Shown here: positions 17,642 through 27,706 of the stretch, in pieces
Position numbering within the stretch: the stretch's first letter is position 1
Layout: every line of letters begins with the position of its first letter
NCBI RefSeq assembly: GCF_008974265.1
Contig: NZ_BKZW01000002.1
Span: 1,488,001 to 1,552,000, forward strand
From: Dictyobacter vulcani
GTDB lineage: Bacteria; Chloroflexota; Ktedonobacteria; Ktedonobacterales; Ktedonobacteraceae
Direction: 5' to 3'
DNA: 64,000 nt
Notes under the pieces: model-generated
The model's input: the letters and a program-made list of their open reading frames with translations, nothing else
What the model was told of the DNA's origin: nothing
Databases searched by the model: none
Translations under genes and position numbers: made by a program

Positions 17642-18673
17642 AACCTCTATGCGCTTACTTTTTGCAGAGTCTACATCGAGCACGATACGATATTGTGCCT
17701 TTCCTGATTCCAGCCGCGCAAATGCCTCATTGACCTTGTTGAGCGGAAAAATGTTCAACCTGCGGCGCGATCTTATGACGCGTTGCAAACTGTAACATTT
17801 CGGCAATCGTGACGGTTGAACCCGTGGGAGAGCCGGCAATGCTGCGCTGGGCACCGATTAAATCGAAGACGGTAACGGGAACCGCCTCGGGCACGACGCC
17901 GACAAAATGTAAACGTCCTCGAGGGGCCAGGTGGCGATCAGTGCAGACCAATCAAGCGAGACATTGACTGTGACGAGCAGAAGGTCAAGTGAGCCGGCCA
18001 GGGATTGAATTGCGTCTGCCGTCTCGGCTGAGAGACCACACGATGTGCTCCAAGCGCCTTCGCATCCTCGAATTTTGCTTCGCTCGAAGTCAATGCTGTG
18101 ACCTCGCACCCCCAGCATTGGCGAATTGAAGGCCATGTGACCAAGCCCACCGATGCCAACTACTCCTACGCGTTGAGTAGGTCTGATATCAAATGTATAC
18201 AGAGGAGAAAAGACTGTGACCCCACCACACAGCAGGGGCCAGCGCGCTCGGGTCCAGTCCTCAGGAATAGGAATGGCCCAATCCCATTGGGCACGGACGC
18301 GATCAGCAAAGCCACCGTAATGTCCAATGATGGTTGGGAGCGCCTCGGCACAGAGATGCTGATTGCCTGAAAGGCACTGCTGACAGTGCATACAACTGGC
18401 GGCTGTCCACCCAATACCAACACGCTGGCCGAGCGTGAGCCCTTTGCTGTCAGCGCCCCGAGCAACCACCCGACCAATGACTTCATGACCCGGAACAAAG
18501 GGATAGACCGAGTTTCCCCAATCATTATTGAGAACCGAGATGTCGGAATGGCAGAGTCCACTGTATTCTACGGCGATCTCCACCTCATCTGGACCAAGCT
18601 CGCCTGCTTCGTATTCGTAGGGAACGAGGTCTTGTTTGGGACCATGAGCGGCCCAGGCATGTATAACGGACAT
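17642..18673 (-). pseudogene. Zinc-dependent alcohol dehydrogenase (YahK/AdhA-like), multiply frameshifted
   Basis: Starts well at ATG 18673 (AAGGTGG upstream) with an intact first ~165 residues: catalytic-zinc ligands in YSGLCHSDIS and PGHEVIGRV, structural-zinc cysteines in CMHCQQCLSGNQHLC, and the NADP site [12 protein letters not shown]. From there the protein hops between frames: after GLGHMA, after AHRVVS, after SALIAT, and again before PLNKVNEAFARLESGKAQYRIVL. At least four indels are needed to restore a ~345-residue enzyme. The pieces keep good similarity, so decay is recent or the sequence contains errors. Confidence 0.8.
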
Positions 18674-19121
18674 ATATTCCACCTTATCTATGTTGTGTGT
18701 TTTTACAAAGAATCGCTAAAGTAGTGGCGGCTCTCATCAGCCACTGCACTTCTTCTTCATAAGGGATGGAGGAGAAACTGAGGAGGAACCCGATTTGCGG
18801 ATCTTATTTCTGTCCTCACCTGCTACGATGGAGTCAGTCAACGCAGCAGGATCTCCTGCCTTGTAGTTGAGATGCATACGATAGCATCTTGTTCCTTTGT
18901 ATTGTAGGCCAGTGCAACCATAAAGTGCAAATAGAAATTCTGCAGGGTATTATAAAAATATTTATGTCAGCTTGTTCATTGGTACAGGTCAAATCCGGCC
19001 TTTTGTACGGTGTCCTGGTAGCGCAAATGAGGGATACTATCTGCATAGCCCGGAGGATGTGCAGGTAGAAGAAAGGTGGAAGTGATACATTATAAGAGCT
19101 AAGACAAAGGAGTTGAGAGTT
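18674..19121. other. Intergenic between divergent genes
   Basis: 448 bp between the decayed dehydrogenase and the glyoxalase-like gene. It should hold two divergent promoters. A short hairpin (AGTGGC at 18723 with GCCACT at 18740) is the only structure noticed. AAAGGAG at its right end is the next gene's ribosome site. Confidence 0.4.
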
Positions 19122-19805
19122 ATGCATATTCAAGCATTACAGCTACAGACAAAACATCTAGTTGAGCAGAAAGCATTTTATCATACTGTACTGGGTTTAC
19201 CTTTACTGGCTGAGACCGCTACATCTTTCAGCGTCCAGGCAGGCACTACCCGCTTGAGCTTTCAAGCAACCGAGCAAGAGGTGCATTATCATATCGCCTT
19301 TACCATTCCGAGCAATAAATTTGCGATGGCTAAAGCCTGGATTAGCCAACGTATGGCTTTACTACTCACAAAGAAAGCCGAAGACGAAATCTTGTTCCCC
19401 AACCTCAATGCGCGCTCATTCTATTTTGGTGACGCAGCCGATAACATTCTCGAATATATGGTGCACACTGGCCTGGATAACCAGACAGCAGGCGATTTCG
19501 GACCCGAGGATGTCTTGCGTGTCAGCGAGATTGGTCTACCAGTGGAAGACGTACCTGCCCTTGCAGAGCAGCTAGAAAAGCAACTGGGCATCGTATCGTA
19601 TCCCACGGCGAATGAGGTTTCCGCTGGTTTTGGCTATCTGGGTGATATCTTCGGGCAACTGGTCGTAGTGAAAGCCGGTCGTCCCTGGTTGCCCGGCGAA
19701 ACCATGCCCGCCATCGTCTCACCTGTCCATGTCGTGATTGAAGGCCAGCACGAGCAACAGCTTCAACTCTCACCCTATCCATATACGATTACGGCGCAAG
19801 CATAA
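19122..19805 (+). CDS. VOC-superfamily (glyoxalase/bleomycin resistance-like) protein
   Basis: 227 residues. ATG at 19122 is chosen over a TTG at 19113 because AAAGGAG abuts the TTG but lies 9 nt before the ATG. It has two betaalphabetabetabeta modules typical of vicinal-oxygen-chelate proteins: ALQLQTKHLVEQKAFYHTVL opens the first and VLRVSEIGLPVEDVPAL the second. Metal ligands are not obvious, so it may bind rather than convert its substrate. It stands alone with a strong terminator 21 bp downstream. Confidence 0.75.
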   Translation: MHIQALQLQTKHLVEQKAFYHTVLGLPLLAETATSFSVQAGTTRLSFQATEQEVHYHIAFTIPSNKFAMAKAWISQRMALLLTKKAEDEILFPNLNARSFYFGDAADNILEYMVHTGLDNQTAGDFGPEDVLRVSEIGLPVEDVPALAEQLEKQLGIVSYPTANEVSAGFGYLGDIFGQLVVVKAGRPWLPGETMPAIVSPVHVVIEGQHEQQLQLSPYPYTITAQA

Positions 19806-19826
19806 CCATAACGTCTCATGCCCAAT

Positions 19827-19868
19827 AAGAAGACTGATAGCTGGCGACCACCAGCTATCAGTCTTCTT
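19827..19868. terminator. Strong terminator after the VOC gene
   Basis: AAGAAGACTGATAGCTGG (19827-19844) and its perfect complement (19851-19868) form an 18-bp stem with a 6-nt loop. Confidence 0.8.
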
Positions 19869-19979
19869 CTATAAAAAGGCGAGCGCAGCAGGCATGAGTC
19901 GCCAGAATAATATAGTGCGTGTCCAGTATGTATGCAAAGTATTCAATGAAAGCGTGTGAAGAGTGAAAGTGGTAGCCAG

Positions 19980-19998
19980 ATAATCTTAAAGAGATTAT
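19980..19998. promoter_or_regulatory. Inverted repeat upstream of the hydrogenase operon
   Basis: ATAATCT-taaag-AGATTAT, 7-bp arms with a 5-nt centre, lies 34 bp before the first hydrogenase gene. Its position and symmetry fit a regulator site. The regulator is unknown. Confidence 0.4.
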
Positions 19999-20032
19999 TT
20001 TTGTTGATATTGAGCAGAGCAGGAGGCGGACC

Positions 20033-21175
20033 ATGCACTCCTCACCATCCATCAATGATCAGCTGATCATGCAATGTGAGCAGTTTGAGCAACTGCTACA
20101 AAGATTGCAGCAACGAGAATATCATGTGCTTGGTCCAACCGTGCGTAATCAGGCCATCGTTTATGATACCCTGACTTCAATTGCCGACCTTCCCAAGGGC
20201 TACACAGACGAACAGGACGGGGGAAGCTATCGGCTCAAGCAGCGCCACGACGATGCCTTCTTTGGATATGCAGTCGGTCCCCACTCCTGGAAACAATTTC
20301 TCCATCCTCCCATCACGCGCATATGGCGAGCAAAGCGTGACGGATCTTCGTTTCATATCGCCAAAGAGGATAAAGGCATTCCCAAATATGCCTTTATCGG
20401 AGTGCGCTCCTGTGAACTGCATGCTATTGCGATTCAAGATCGGGTGTTCTTGCAAGGTGCCTGCACAGATCCAGGCTATCAGGAGCGCAGGCAGGATCTC
20501 TTTATTGTGGCTATCAACTGTGGGCAGGCCGGTGGCACCTGTTTCTGTGCCTCGATGCAGACGGGACCACGCGCTACTTTTGGCTATGATCTGGCCCTGA
20601 CCGAGATCGTGGATACCCGGCAGCACTTCTTTGTGGTCCATATCGGTACAGAACTGGGCGCAGAGATGATGGATGGTCTGGTATGTCAGCAGGCCAGTCC
20701 AGACGATTTGCAGCGGGACGAACAGATTGTGGCCTGTACCGCGCAAACGATGGGGCGGCAGATGGCTACCTCGCCGGTTGAATTAAAAGGTTTGCTGGCG
20801 CGCAATCTGGAGCATCCACGCTGGGAAGAGGTTGCCGGGCGCTGTCTGTCCTGTACCAACTGTACCATGGTCTGTCCCACCTGCTTTTGTACTACGGTTG
20901 AAGATGTGATAGACCTGGCCGGTGAAGAGACAGAGCGGGTGCGCAAATGGGATTCCTGTTTTAACCTGGACTTCTCTTATCTGTATGGTGGAAGTGTTCG
21001 GGCCTCGGCTAAGTCGCGCTACCGACAGTGGATGACACATAAGCTTTCAACCTGGTATGACCAGTTTGGTTCCTCTGGCTGTGTTGGCTGTGGGCGTTGT
21101 ATCACCTGGTGTCCTGTAGCCATCGACATCACCGAGGAAGTGCGCGCAATCTATGACAGCGAGCAAAAGGAGTAG
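20033..21175 (+). CDS. hydB: NiFe hydrogenase beta subunit (4Fe-4S electron-transfer protein)
   Basis: 380 residues. ATG at 20033 with AGGAGG upstream. It resembles the Fe-S subunit of group 3b bidirectional hydrogenases (and anaerobic sulfite reductase subunit A). An N-terminal domain with [10 protein letters not shown] and [12 protein letters not shown] precedes two cluster motifs: [16 protein letters not shown] near residue 275 and [17 protein letters not shown] near residue 355. It should pass electrons between the hydrogenase core and the flavin subunit. It is the first gene of a tight operon: the next ATG follows 5 bp after its stop. Confidence 0.88.
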   Translation: MHSSPSINDQLIMQCEQFEQLLQRLQQREYHVLGPTVRNQAIVYDTLTSIADLPKGYTDEQDGGSYRLKQRHDDAFFGYAVGPHSWKQFLHPPITRIWRAKRDGSSFHIAKEDKGIPKYAFIGVRSCELHAIAIQDRVFLQGACTDPGYQERRQDLFIVAINCGQAGGTCFCASMQTGPRATFGYDLALTEIVDTRQHFFVVHIGTELGAEMMDGLVCQQASPDDLQRDEQIVACTAQTMGRQMATSPVELKGLLARNLEHPRWEEVAGRCLSCTNCTMVCPTCFCTTVEDVIDLAGEETERVRKWDSCFNLDFSYLYGGSVRASAKSRYRQWMTHKLSTWYDQFGSSGCVGCGRCITWCPVAIDITEEVRAIYDSEQKE

Positions 21176-21180
21176 TAGCC

Positions 21181-21648
21181 ATGCCAGATTATGATCGGCT
21201 GCTGGCAGCCCACCCATTTTTCAATGAATTTCAAGCTGATTACCTGCATCAAATAGCCTGCCTGGCTACAACGGTATGTTATGAGCGCAACGCCTATATA
21301 TTTCATGAAGGGGATGCGGCCGAACAATTTTATCTGATTACTCGCGGTCATGTCATGCTTGAGACCTTTGGTGTCGAGAGAAGAGGATCCATTTCCATTG
21401 AGACGATTGAAGCCGGTGAGGTATTGGGATGGTCATGGTTATTTGCGCCCTACCGCTGGCATTTTAGCGCACGCACCCTGGAAGAGGTCGAGGTGATTGT
21501 GCTGGATGGTGTCTCTCTGCGCTACATGTGTGAAGCTGATCCCATGTTTGGCTATGCGCTGCTAAAACACATGGCGGTTATCATTATGCAACGGCTGCAA
21601 AGAACACGTTTGCAATTAATCGATATGTATCGAGCGGATGGTGGATGA
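21181..21648 (+). CDS. Stand-alone cyclic-nucleotide-binding domain protein in the hydrogenase operon
   Basis: 155 residues. ATG at 21181 with AAGGAG upstream. A single cNMP-binding/CRP-type beta-barrel: ERNAYIFHEGDAAEQFYLIT and IEAGEVLGWSWLFAPYRW. The usual phosphate-binding cassette (GExxxxxxRxA) is only partly kept, ending HFSARTLEEVEV. There is no helix-turn-helix after it, so it is not a DNA-binding CRP. Its stop overlaps the next gene (ATGA), so it is translated with the hydrogenase and may sense a ligand that controls the enzyme; this is inference. Confidence 0.82.
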   Translation: MPDYDRLLAAHPFFNEFQADYLHQIACLATTVCYERNAYIFHEGDAAEQFYLITRGHVMLETFGVERRGSISIETIEAGEVLGWSWLFAPYRWHFSARTLEEVEVIVLDGVSLRYMCEADPMFGYALLKHMAVIIMQRLQRTRLQLIDMYRADGG

Positions 21649-22487
21649 TGCTGGTAGAAAGAAATGATCCTATGCTGCCACGCTGGTATCGCATCCAGCA
21701 TAGACGTGAAGAACTCGCCAATACGTTTACCGTGACACTTGAACCGCAGGATCACGAGGATATTCCCGTCTTTGACTGTGGACAGTTTAATATGCTCTAT
21801 GTGTTTGGTGTCGGGGAAATACCGATCTCAATCAGTGGGGATCCTGCCCATCCTGCTCCACTTATCCATACCATACGCGCCGTTGGCAATGTCTCAAATG
21901 GTCTGCAGGGCTTGAAATCTGGCGCGCTGATAGGTGTGCGTGGACCCTTTGGTACTCCCTGGCCGCTGGCATTAGCTGAAGGAAAGGATTTGCTACTGAT
22001 TGCTGGCGGACTGGGTCTGGCACCTTTGCGCTCGGTGATGTATCACGTGATCGCACATAGAAAAGCCTATGGGCGCGTCACTCTGCTGTATGGTGCGCGG
22101 ACGCCCGAAGACATGCTCTATCGTCAAGAATGCGAACACTGGCGCGCGCACCTGGACCTCGATGTGGCGGTCACCGTTGATCGGGCTACGGAATCCTGGC
22201 GTGGTAGTGTGGGCGTCGTGACTCGACTGATTGCACACGCCCTGTTTGATCCTGCTAAGACACTGGCGTTTGTCTGTGGGCCCGAAGTCATGATGCGTTT
22301 TTGCGCCCAGGAACTTGAGAAATGTCGTGTTCCTGGCGAGCAGATTTTTATCTCGATGGAGAGGAACATGAAATGCGCCATTGGTTTCTGTGGGCACTGC
22401 CAGTATGGTCCCTTCTTTATTTGTAAAGATGGCCCGGTGTTGCCATATTATCAAGTAAAGGACTTACTGCGTAAACGGGAGATCTGA
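21645..22487 (+). CDS. hydG: NiFe hydrogenase gamma subunit (FAD/NAD(P)-binding oxidoreductase)
   Basis: 280 residues; the start overlaps the previous stop. Ferredoxin-reductase fold: FAD-binding barrel (residues ~15-105) including [10 protein letters not shown] and GPFGTPWPL, then the NAD(P) domain with [30 protein letters not shown] and [11 protein letters not shown]. The C-terminus carries cysteines in [20 protein letters not shown] for a 2Fe-2S cluster. It links hydrogenase electrons to NAD(P). Next gene begins 1 bp after its stop. Confidence 0.9.
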   Translation: MMLVERNDPMLPRWYRIQHRREELANTFTVTLEPQDHEDIPVFDCGQFNMLYVFGVGEIPISISGDPAHPAPLIHTIRAVGNVSNGLQGLKSGALIGVRGPFGTPWPLALAEGKDLLLIAGGLGLAPLRSVMYHVIAHRKAYGRVTLLYGARTPEDMLYRQECEHWRAHLDLDVAVTVDRATESWRGSVGVVTRLIAHALFDPAKTLAFVCGPEVMMRFCAQELEKCRVPGEQIFISMERNMKCAIGFCGHCQYGPFFICKDGPVLPYYQVKDLLRKREI

Positions 22488-22488
22488 C

Positions 22489-23268
22489 ATGGTGAGTGAT
22501 GCGAAACCTAAACTTGCCGTCTGGAAATTTACGTCCTGTGACGGTTGTCAGTTGAGCTTACTGGACTGTGAAGAGGAATTACTGCCTCTGGCGAAAGAGG
22601 TAGAGATCGCCAATTTTCGAGAAGCATCCCGGGCCGTGATCAAGGGACCATATGCGCTGTCCCTGGTTGAAGGATCGGTCACCACCGCAGAAGAGGTTGA
22701 ACGCATCCAGCACATCCGGAGCGTATCTAAACGCGTGGTTACCATCGGAGCATGTGCTACCGCGGGCGGTATTCAAGCCCTGCGTAATTTTAAGGACGTG
22801 CAGGAATTTAGCGCTCTCGTCTACGCGAGCCCGCAATATATTGAGACCCTGAGTACCTCCACGCCGATTGCTCAGCACATCACTGTTGACTTTGAGTTAC
22901 AGGGATGTCCGATCAACAAACGACAGTTGTTAGAGGTCATCACTGCGTATCTCCATGACATCAAGCCCACGATACCCGCGTACAGCGTCTGTGTGGAATG
23001 CAAGCAGCGTGGCACTATCTGCGTGATGGTCGCGCACGGAACACCTTGCCTGGGTCCTGTCACCCATGCAGGGTGTGGCGCGCTGTGTCCGGCCTACAAC
23101 CGAGGGTGCTATGGTTGTTATGGTCCCAAAGAAACGCCCAATCTGGTATCACTGAGTCGACAATGTCGTCACATGGGCATGTCCACCGATCAAATCAGGC
23201 GCGAACTGCAGACCTTTAATGCGTATGCTGAACCCTTCCGGCGTGAGAGTCTGTCATATGAAAAATAG
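22489..23268 (+). CDS. hydD: NiFe hydrogenase small (delta) subunit
   Basis: 259 residues. ATG at 22489. Proximal-cluster motif [18 protein letters not shown] at the N-terminus, [12 protein letters not shown] and [12 protein letters not shown] in the middle, and a C-terminal cysteine-rich part ([37 protein letters not shown]) for further Fe-S clusters. The absence of a twin-arginine signal and the short length are as expected for cytoplasmic group 3 enzymes. The gene overlaps the large-subunit start by 11 bp, indicating translational coupling. Confidence 0.92.
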   Translation: MVSDAKPKLAVWKFTSCDGCQLSLLDCEEELLPLAKEVEIANFREASRAVIKGPYALSLVEGSVTTAEEVERIQHIRSVSKRVVTIGACATAGGIQALRNFKDVQEFSALVYASPQYIETLSTSTPIAQHITVDFELQGCPINKRQLLEVITAYLHDIKPTIPAYSVCVECKQRGTICVMVAHGTPCLGPVTHAGCGALCPAYNRGCYGCYGPKETPNLVSLSRQCRHMGMSTDQIRRELQTFNAYAEPFRRESLSYEK

Positions 23269-24550
23269 AAATATTATCGTGGATTATCTGGCGCGTGTAG
23301 AGGGTGAAGGAAGCCTCTTTATTAAGATCAGGGATGGCGCGATCAGCGATGTGAAATTGAAAATCATGGAGCCTCCACGCTTCTTTGAAGCCTTATTACG
23401 TGGCCGGGCCTGCACCGAAGCACCAGATATTACCGCGCGCATCTGTGGGATCTGTCCGGTTGCGTATCAGATGAGCGCAGTACATGCGCTGGAGGACGCC
23501 TGTCAGCTCAAGGTTGAAGGACAATTACGTGCGCTACGACGGCTGCTGTATTGTGGAGAATGGATAGAAAGCCATACCCTGCATGTCTATATGTTGCACG
23601 CCCCGGATTTTCTTGGCTACTCATCGGCCTGGCAGATGGCCCAGGACTATCCCGATATTGTGAAGCGTGGTTTGCAGATGAAAAAAGCTGGCAATGCGGT
23701 CATCGAATTTCTCGGTGGTCGGGCTGTGCATCCAGTCAATGTGCGCGTTGGTGGCTTCTATAAGCTAGCGACCCGGAGTGAGTTTGCTCCACTGGTAGAA
23801 CAACTAGGCCGGGGCCGGGATGCGGCGCTAGAAACGGTACGCTGGGTCGCGCAACTGCCATTTCCAGATTTCCAGCGGGACTATGAGTTCGTGGCGCTCA
23901 GTCATCCTGATGAATATGCCATGAATGAAGGTCGGCTGTGTTCAAATAAAGGATTGAATATCGCCGTACAGGACTATGATGATTACTTTATCGAGGAGCA
24001 AGTGCCGTATTCAAATGCGCTCCAATCCCGTATCAAGGGGCGCGGAGCCTATTTTACTGGCCCGATGGCGCGCTATAATCTGAACTTTGCTCGCCTCTCG
24101 CCGCTAGCCCAGGAAGCGGCATGTGCCGCTGGACTCGAAGAAAGCTGTCAGAATCCTTTTCAGAGCATTATCGTACGTAGCGTAGAGATCCTCTACGCCT
24201 TTGATGAGGCCTTGCGGATTATTGAGGAGTACGATATGCCAGTTCAGGCCTCACTTCCCTTTCAGCCTCGTGCTGCGACCGGTTATGCCTGTACCGAGGC
24301 ACCTCGGGGCACGCTTTATCATCGCTATAGCATTGATGATGAGGGCATCATTCTGAATGCCAGGATTGTTCCGCCAACCTCGCAAAACCAGAAGACCATT
24401 GAGCAGGATCTCAGGTACTATGTCGCCCAGGTGATCCATTTACCCGAGCAAGAACTGACCTGGAAATGTGAACAGGCAATTCGCAACTATGATCCCTGTC
24501 TTTCATGTTCCACGCATTTTCTGAAGGTTCATATTGAGCATGAGTCGTAA
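23258..24550 (+). CDS. hydA: NiFe hydrogenase large (alpha) catalytic subunit, group 3b-like
   Basis: 430 residues from the ATG at 23258 ([19 protein letters not shown]); an upstream in-frame ATG at 23219 lies inside the small subunit. Both nickel-ligand pairs are intact: [11 protein letters not shown] near residue 64 and [13 protein letters not shown] at the C-terminus. Cleavage after that His by the maturation protease would remove a short tail. RVEGEG marks the L1 region. The gene neighbours (Fe-S, flavin, small subunit) give the NAD(P)-coupled H2-producing or H2-consuming 3b arrangement. The direction in vivo cannot be read. Confidence 0.93.
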   Translation: MKNRNIIVDYLARVEGEGSLFIKIRDGAISDVKLKIMEPPRFFEALLRGRACTEAPDITARICGICPVAYQMSAVHALEDACQLKVEGQLRALRRLLYCGEWIESHTLHVYMLHAPDFLGYSSAWQMAQDYPDIVKRGLQMKKAGNAVIEFLGGRAVHPVNVRVGGFYKLATRSEFAPLVEQLGRGRDAALETVRWVAQLPFPDFQRDYEFVALSHPDEYAMNEGRLCSNKGLNIAVQDYDDYFIEEQVPYSNALQSRIKGRGAYFTGPMARYNLNFARLSPLAQEAACAAGLEESCQNPFQSIIVRSVEILYAFDEALRIIEEYDMPVQASLPFQPRAATGYACTEAPRGTLYHRYSIDDEGIILNARIVPPTSQNQKTIEQDLRYYVAQVIHLPEQELTWKCEQAIRNYDPCLSCSTHFLKVHIEHES

Positions 24551-24592
24551 CAGCGCCAGACTGCAGCACGCTGGCACGGGAAGGTGGTGGGA

Positions 24593-25060
24593 ATGGCAAC
24601 GCGGATGCTTCTGGTTGGCATTGGTAATCCCTATCGCAGTGATGACAGGGTTGGCCTGCTGGTCATTCAGATGCTCAAGAGCAAGCAGTTGCCAGGGATT
24701 ACGTGTATTGAACACAACGGAGATGGGGCTGATCTGCTGGAAATCATGGCGCAAGCTGAGCGCGTGATCCTGATTGATGCCGTGAAATCCGGAGTAGTTC
24801 CAGGCACGATCCATCGGTTTGATATGCATACTACCTGGTGGCCATCAGCTATGACGTTCATCTCATCGCATGCCTTCGGAGTAGGAGAAGCCATCCAACT
24901 GGCCCGAGCCATCAAACAACTGCCAGCATATCTGCTGATATATGGTATTGAATGCAGCAATTTTGGCACAGGAACGGTGCTCTCACCTGTAGTGGAGCAG
25001 GCTGTGCCAGGAGTAGTTGACCTGATCCTGGAGGATATTCAGGCCAGCACGTTACGATAG
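24593..25060 (+). CDS. Hydrogenase maturation endopeptidase
   Basis: 155 residues from the ATG at 24593 (GGTGG upstream). It is the HycI/HyaD-type protease that trims the large-subunit C-terminus once nickel is inserted. Metal-sensing residues are present: GIGNPYRSDDRVG near the N-terminus, LIDAVKSG in the middle and SSHAFGVGEA. Placed 42 bp after the large subunit, it completes the operon. No hypABCDEF genes lie in the window, so these must be elsewhere. Confidence 0.92.
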   Translation: MATRMLLVGIGNPYRSDDRVGLLVIQMLKSKQLPGITCIEHNGDGADLLEIMAQAERVILIDAVKSGVVPGTIHRFDMHTTWWPSAMTFISSHAFGVGEAIQLARAIKQLPAYLLIYGIECSNFGTGTVLSPVVEQAVPGVVDLILEDIQASTLR

Positions 25061-25213
25061 CTGTCCAGAGTATTGAGTTATGAGAGTGTGGTGTCACCAG
25101 CGAGGTGTCTGCTTCGTGAATGGGGTGCAGTGGCCCTCTCTATTCACGAGGCAATAACAAGGGATCTGGTATGCGTTACTAATTTTGATGAGGGAATAAA
25201 GGAGAACTATCCT

Positions 25214-26381
25214 ATGCAGATACCATCCAGATTTGAAGTAAAGACGCTCATGGAAGAGTATCACGATCCATGCGTCTCATTGTTTCAACCCGTCGAGCAC
25301 GTTGGTCCGGAGACCCGGCAGAATCCGCTGCGGCTGCGCAATCAACTCCGTGAAGTCGAGAAGCAACTGGATCAGAATCCCCATTTTGCAACCAGGAAAG
25401 TTGAGCTCCTGAAGCCGTTGCTGAACCTGCTCAATGATGAAGATTTCTGGCTAGAAAGCGGTCAGGGGCTGGCCATCTTCCGTAATCTGGAACAGCTACA
25501 CTTCTATCTATCATCTACCTGAGAGCGTCAAAGAGCAGGTGGTGATCGCGCCCCATTTCTACCTCAAGCCCCTGCTTCCCTTTTTGATCAATGATGGACG
25601 TTTCTATATTCTGGCATTTTCTCAGAAAGAAATCAGATTATTGCAAGGGACGCGTTATACAATTCAGGAAGTACTCTTGCCAGAGCAGGTGCCTGAAAGC
25701 CTGGCTGTGACCTTGCAATATGATAAGCTACAAAAAGAACTCCAATACCACAGTACCGCCTCAGGTGCGCTGAAGGAAAAAGGCGGACGGCATGCCATGG
25801 TTTTTCATGGCAAAGGCGAGAGCGATGGAGCGACCGAACATCTGAACCGCTACTTTCATCAGATCAATCATGGCTTGCATGAATTCCTGCACGACGAAAC
25901 GGTTCCCATGGTGCTGGCAGGCGTAGAGTATATGATGGATGAGTATCGTAAGGGCAATACGTATCCCCACCTGGTTGCGGGTGGACTGGCTGGCAATCCA
26001 GATGAGATGTCGATTCAGACTATACACCAGCGGGTGTGGCCAATTGTTGAGCCGACGCTTTCACAGGCCCAACAGTCCGCACTCGCGCAATATCAGGAAT
26101 ATGCTGCGACAGAACAGGCTTCTAACAATATCAGTTTGATTGTGCCTGCGGCCCATGCAGGGCGTGTTGCCACCTTGTTTGTGGTCCGTGATCAAGAACA
26201 ATGGGGACACTTTGATCCTGCCACTGGATCAATAGAAGTGCATACCAGCGCAATGGCTGGCGATGATGACCTGCTAGAGCGAGCCGCCACCCAGACGATC
26301 TTGCATGGTGGATCTGTCTATGTGCTCGATCAGAGCACAGATATTGGCAATCAACTGGCCGCAGCAGTGTTTCGCTATTAA
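25214..26381 (+). pseudogene. BaeRF-family (archaeo-eukaryotic release-factor-like) protein, frameshifted by a 4-bp duplication
   Basis: ATG at 25214 with AAAGGAG 9 nt upstream. The first 102 codons (FEVKTLMEEYHDPCVSLFQP onward) stop at 25522. The frame beginning near 25514 (PESVKEQVVIAPHFYLKPLL) continues to 26381 with the eRF1-like core and a C-terminal HGGSVYVLD. The junction is TATCTATC at 25505-25512; removing one TATC restores FYHLPESV and a ~388-residue protein. BaeRF proteins are ribosome-associated-type domains often linked to dormancy (Rv2629 is a DosR gene). Slippage at the repeat could make this reversible. Confidence 0.8.
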
Positions 26382-26412
26382 GGTTGTATGCACTCACATC
26401 ATGGAATAGTGG

Positions 26413-27018
26413 CTAGCGGGTGACCGAGAGATGCATATCAGGGAAGAGCGCGCTATCAAGGCTGATGAATGGCGCCTTGATATACAAATTATAGAAGGTC
26501 TGGTCACCCGCAAAAATTCTGACGCCAAAGCGAGCATTGGACGAGATAGACTGGTTCTGGATGCGATCAAGACTCGCGCTTAGAGACTGGATATCCGTGC
26601 GGGTCCCAAACAGCCTGGCTGGTCTATTTCCATTCCCGGTTCTTAAGAGAAAAGTGACAGGGCCGATAAAGGGAAGATCGATCCGCTTGGAGATACGTAA
26701 ATTAAAAGCGGTCGCGTTGTCGGTGACGATGGCCACCGGCACATTATGGCCTGAATTCGAGAAGCCCAGCAGCAACGTGCTATTGGTAATGTCAAACCTA
26801 TCTGCTTGAATGGTAAATGGCAGCGGGAAATTTGCCGCAATGGCGAGATTTCCTGTCATCGCTTGCCAGACCAGGCCGGCGAGGAGTAGAAAGGCGATAA
26901 ACAGTACCGGCCAGAAAATTTTACGCCTGCTATAGCCAACCGTGACGACATCAACGGTCTCAACATTTTCGGGATATCCCTGTTTTCTCGGTGGAAAGCT
27001 GGAAAGTGTTTTCTGCAT
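26413..27018 (-). CDS. DUF6230-like membrane-anchored protein
   Basis: 201 residues from the ATG at 27018 (AGGAAGAG upstream). A cytoplasmic N-tail, one membrane helix (IFWPVLFIAFLLLAGLVWQA) and an extracytoplasmic beta-rich domain (FTIQADRFDITNSTLLLGFS, VAIVTDNATAFNLRISKRID). This matches the DUF6230 family known mainly from Actinobacteria, where it occurs next to DUF6114. Molecular role unknown. Last gene of a three-gene minus-strand operon. Confidence 0.65.
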   Translation of the reverse strand: MQKTLSSFPPRKQGYPENVETVDVVTVGYSRRKIFWPVLFIAFLLLAGLVWQAMTGNLAIAANFPLPFTIQADRFDITNSTLLLGFSNSGHNVPVAIVTDNATAFNLRISKRIDLPFIGPVTFLLRTGNGNRPARLFGTRTDIQSLSASLDRIQNQSISSNARFGVRIFAGDQTFYNLYIKAPFISLDSALFPDMHLSVTR

Positions 27019-27059
27019 AATCTCTCTTCCTTTTATCATCTGATAAAGACCTTTTATCG

Positions 27060-27656
27060 TTAGCGTGAAGACGTTGCCTGGTATTTGCGTAGATGCCAGC
27101 AACGCTTTTGACGAGATGGCCGTGCTAATAGCAGTTGATACTCAGTCCTGGAAAGTGTGAGGTTACGCCAGGCTACACCCTGCGCGCCCCCGATAATGCC
27201 AAAAATCATCCCGATACCGAAGCCGCCCGCCGCCGCCATCAGTGAAGCAAGGGCACAGATAATCGCCAGGATACCTGTTAGCAGGGCATAGGCTGGAAAG
27301 AATAATTGTAGGAGTCCCAGCACACACAGCATAGAGCCTACCAGCAGGCCGGCCCAGACCGTATTACCGGGTAGAAAGGCAAACTGCATCAATGCCAGCG
27401 GCCCCCAGAGTACCAGTATGCCTGCCAGTACAATCAAGCAGGAGCCTACCACTGGCCGTTGCTGGAGCCATAACCTGCGACAAGAGGGGAAATCAGCTAC
27501 AGGTACAGAAGTAGCGGCCGGTGCTAGCAGTAGCTTCTCAGGCTGCTCGGCGACCTCGACTGTGGTCGCATGTGACCTGATGTCTGCCGTTACTGCTGAC
27601 CCCGAAGATTTTTTTTTGCGTGATCGATGTGTGGTGCGTCGTGTCGCTGTTGCCAT
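27060..27656 (-). CDS. DUF6114-family membrane protein
   Basis: 198 residues from the ATG at 27656 (AAGGAGG upstream). A basic, Ser/Thr-rich N-tail of ~70 residues precedes four membrane helices. The block RRLWLQQRPVVGSCLIVLAG plus YALLTGILAIICALASLMAA and GGFGIGMIFGIIGGAQGVAW matches DUF6114. It lies between two DUF6230-like genes (50 bp and 41 bp gaps), so all three products probably form one envelope system of unknown function. Confidence 0.75.
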   Translation of the reverse strand: MATATRRTTHRSRKKKSSGSAVTADIRSHATTVEVAEQPEKLLLAPAATSVPVADFPSCRRLWLQQRPVVGSCLIVLAGILVLWGPLALMQFAFLPGNTVWAGLLVGSMLCVLGLLQLFFPAYALLTGILAIICALASLMAAAGGFGIGMIFGIIGGAQGVAWRNLTLSRTEYQLLLARPSRQKRCWHLRKYQATSSR

Positions 27657-27706
27657 AAATACCTCCTTCACGGATGAACGTTGAAGTCTTTTCGGGACCC
27701 AAAATG

